From positions 62,001 through 126,000 of the forward strand of contig NZ_JBHSYO010000006.1 of the NCBI RefSeq assembly GCF_042662685.1: 64,000 bases of DNA, in the 5' to 3' direction. The notes beneath the pieces were generated by a model. The model saw nothing but the letters and a program-made list of their open reading frames with translations. It had not been told where the DNA came from and searched no databases. Source of the DNA: Pseudobowmanella zhangzhouensis. Its GTDB lineage: Bacteria; Pseudomonadota; Gammaproteobacteria; Enterobacterales; Alteromonadaceae. The stretch's first letter is position 1; each line of letters opens with the position of its first letter. The position numbers and the translations under genes were made by a program. Positions 63,146-64,000 of the stretch are shown piece after piece.

Positions 63146-64000
63146 ATGGAACGACGTGAGTTTATTCATACCGCAATCATCAGCGCTTTGGCAACGGCGA
63201 TGCAACCCACCCTGGCTTTCGCACAAAGCAAAACCGGGATGCATAAACCACCGCGTTTACGCGCCGGTCAAACCGTTGGCCTGATTGCGCCAAGCAGTAA
63301 TGTCATGGAAAACCAGGATATTGGCTTTGCTATCGATATTCTCAAATCGTTCGGCTTTAAGGTAAAAACCGGCCAGCATTTGTATGCGAGACACGGCTAT
63401 TTGGCCGGCGAGGACCAAGTCCGCGCAGCGGATGTCAACGCCATGTTCAAAGATCCGGACGTTGATGCCATCTTCTGCTTGCGCGGGGGCTATGGCTCCC
63501 CCCGTATCTTGCCTTATCTGGATTACGCCAGCATCGCCAAACATCCTAAAGTGATAATCGGCTACAGCGATGTAACGGCTCTGCTCAACGCCATTTATAC
63601 CCAAACCGGCATGGTCACGTTTCATGGCCCGATCGCCGCGCAGAACTTCACAGATTACACCCTTAGTCAGTTCAAGCAGGTGCTGTTTGACGCCCAGGCT
63701 GCCACCATCGCTGCGCCACCAGCGTTTGAAACAGCAGAGGGCCGCGCCGAGCGCGACAACCGCATCACCGTCATTACACCGGGGGTAGCGGAAGGTAAAC
63801 TTATCGGCGGCAACCTGTCGCTAATGGTTAAGTTAGTCGGCACGCCCTACGAGCCGGACTATCGCGGCAATATTCTGATTCTGGAGGATGTCAGCGAGGC
63901 GCCCTATCGCATTGATGGCATGCTCACACATTTAAAACTTGCAGGAAAATTACAACAACTTGCGGGCATTGCGTTTGGAAAATGCAGCGATTGTGAAATA
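63146..64000 (+). CDS. LD-carboxypeptidase, S66 family (3' end cut by window)
   Basis: Starts ATG 63146 and is open to the right edge (285 codons). N-terminus MERREFIHTAIISALATAMQ has a twin-arginine-like ERREF motif and a signal region ending near AFA. Catalytic motifs: LRGGYGSPR (about 112), nucleophile Ser in GYSDVTALLNAI (about 139), and FHGPI. Later LEDVSEAPYRIDGMLTHL holds the conserved Glu. It trims the terminal D-Ala of murein tetrapeptides (LdcA type), in the periplasm if the signal works. The last catalytic His is beyond the window. Confidence 0.9.
   Translation, partial: MERREFIHTAIISALATAMQPTLAFAQSKTGMHKPPRLRAGQTVGLIAPSSNVMENQDIGFAIDILKSFGFKVKTGQHLYARHGYLAGEDQVRAADVNAMFKDPDVDAIFCLRGGYGSPRILPYLDYASIAKHPKVIIGYSDVTALLNAIYTQTGMVTFHGPIAAQNFTDYTLSQFKQVLFDAQAATIAAPPAFETAEGRAERDNRITVITPGVAEGKLIGGNLSLMVKLVGTPYEPDYRGNILILEDVSEAPYRIDGMLTHLKLAGKLQQLAGIAFGKCSDCEI

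Overview
The window looks like a chromosomal segment of a marine gammaproteobacterium of the Alteromonadales/Alteromonadaceae type. The evidence is the mix of gene families: a TonB-dependent receptor, PEP-CTERM-like exported proteins, a tryptophan-halogenase-like gene beside a DUF6445 gene, DbpA, PolB, YebG, a CIO-type cytochrome bd, and many small lipoproteins. The genus is inference. I saw no rRNA, tRNA, CRISPR array, transposase or prophage.

Layout. 1-4330: a carbohydrate kinase running off the left edge, a small membrane protein, and DNA polymerase II with a LexA box. 4434-9750: an RND efflux adaptor/pump pair, then a convergent transglutaminase-like TPR lipoprotein. 9779-15350: dbpA (its Shine-Dalgarno lies in a hairpin), an NhaC-type antiporter and a TonB-dependent receptor with a strong terminator. 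15429-16878: cupin, DUF7010-like and DUF1353 genes. 17136-21105: a run of eight small, AT-rich, co-oriented unknown genes separated by attC-like imperfect palindromes. This is an integron cassette array with no integrase in view (a CALIN). 21274-24690: small membrane protein, AbgT transporter, DnaJ-related protein, DUF6482 protein, cytochrome b561.

24691-25184 is the longest gene-free stretch. It holds a sigma-54-type promoter followed by sequence that folds strongly and ends in a GC-rich terminator-like hairpin: a candidate small RNA with CsrA-like AGGGAT motifs. 25185-31801: a PHA-granule family protein, an exported protein, and a leftward copper/silver operon (PepSY protein, Cys/His-rich protein, CusB, CusA, DUF1289). 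31978-36734: M13 peptidase, DUF3095, a yqjDE-like trio and a 49-codon ORF. 36878-40937: oxyR divergent from a GbsR/MarR regulator plus cytochrome bd oxidase; a 22-bp perfect palindrome sits before the regulator.

41142-48460: M1 peptidase, azoreductase, entericidin-like peptide, ThrE-type exporter, a PEP-CTERM-like protein overlapping end-to-end with a TolB-like/TPR membrane protein. 48666-51839: the flavin-dependent halogenase-like gene divergent from DUF6445, and a second PEP-CTERM protein. 51992-64000: mostly small envelope proteins, an MDR reductase, a double cupin, a chemotaxis receptor, yebG with a near-consensus SOS box, an alpha/beta hydrolase, and an LD-carboxypeptidase running off the right edge.

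The common themes are metal and drug efflux, oxidative/respiratory stress (oxyR, bd oxidase, azoreductase), an SOS pair (polB, yebG) and envelope proteins. The integron cassette array and the sigma-54 RNA candidate are the least ordinary parts.
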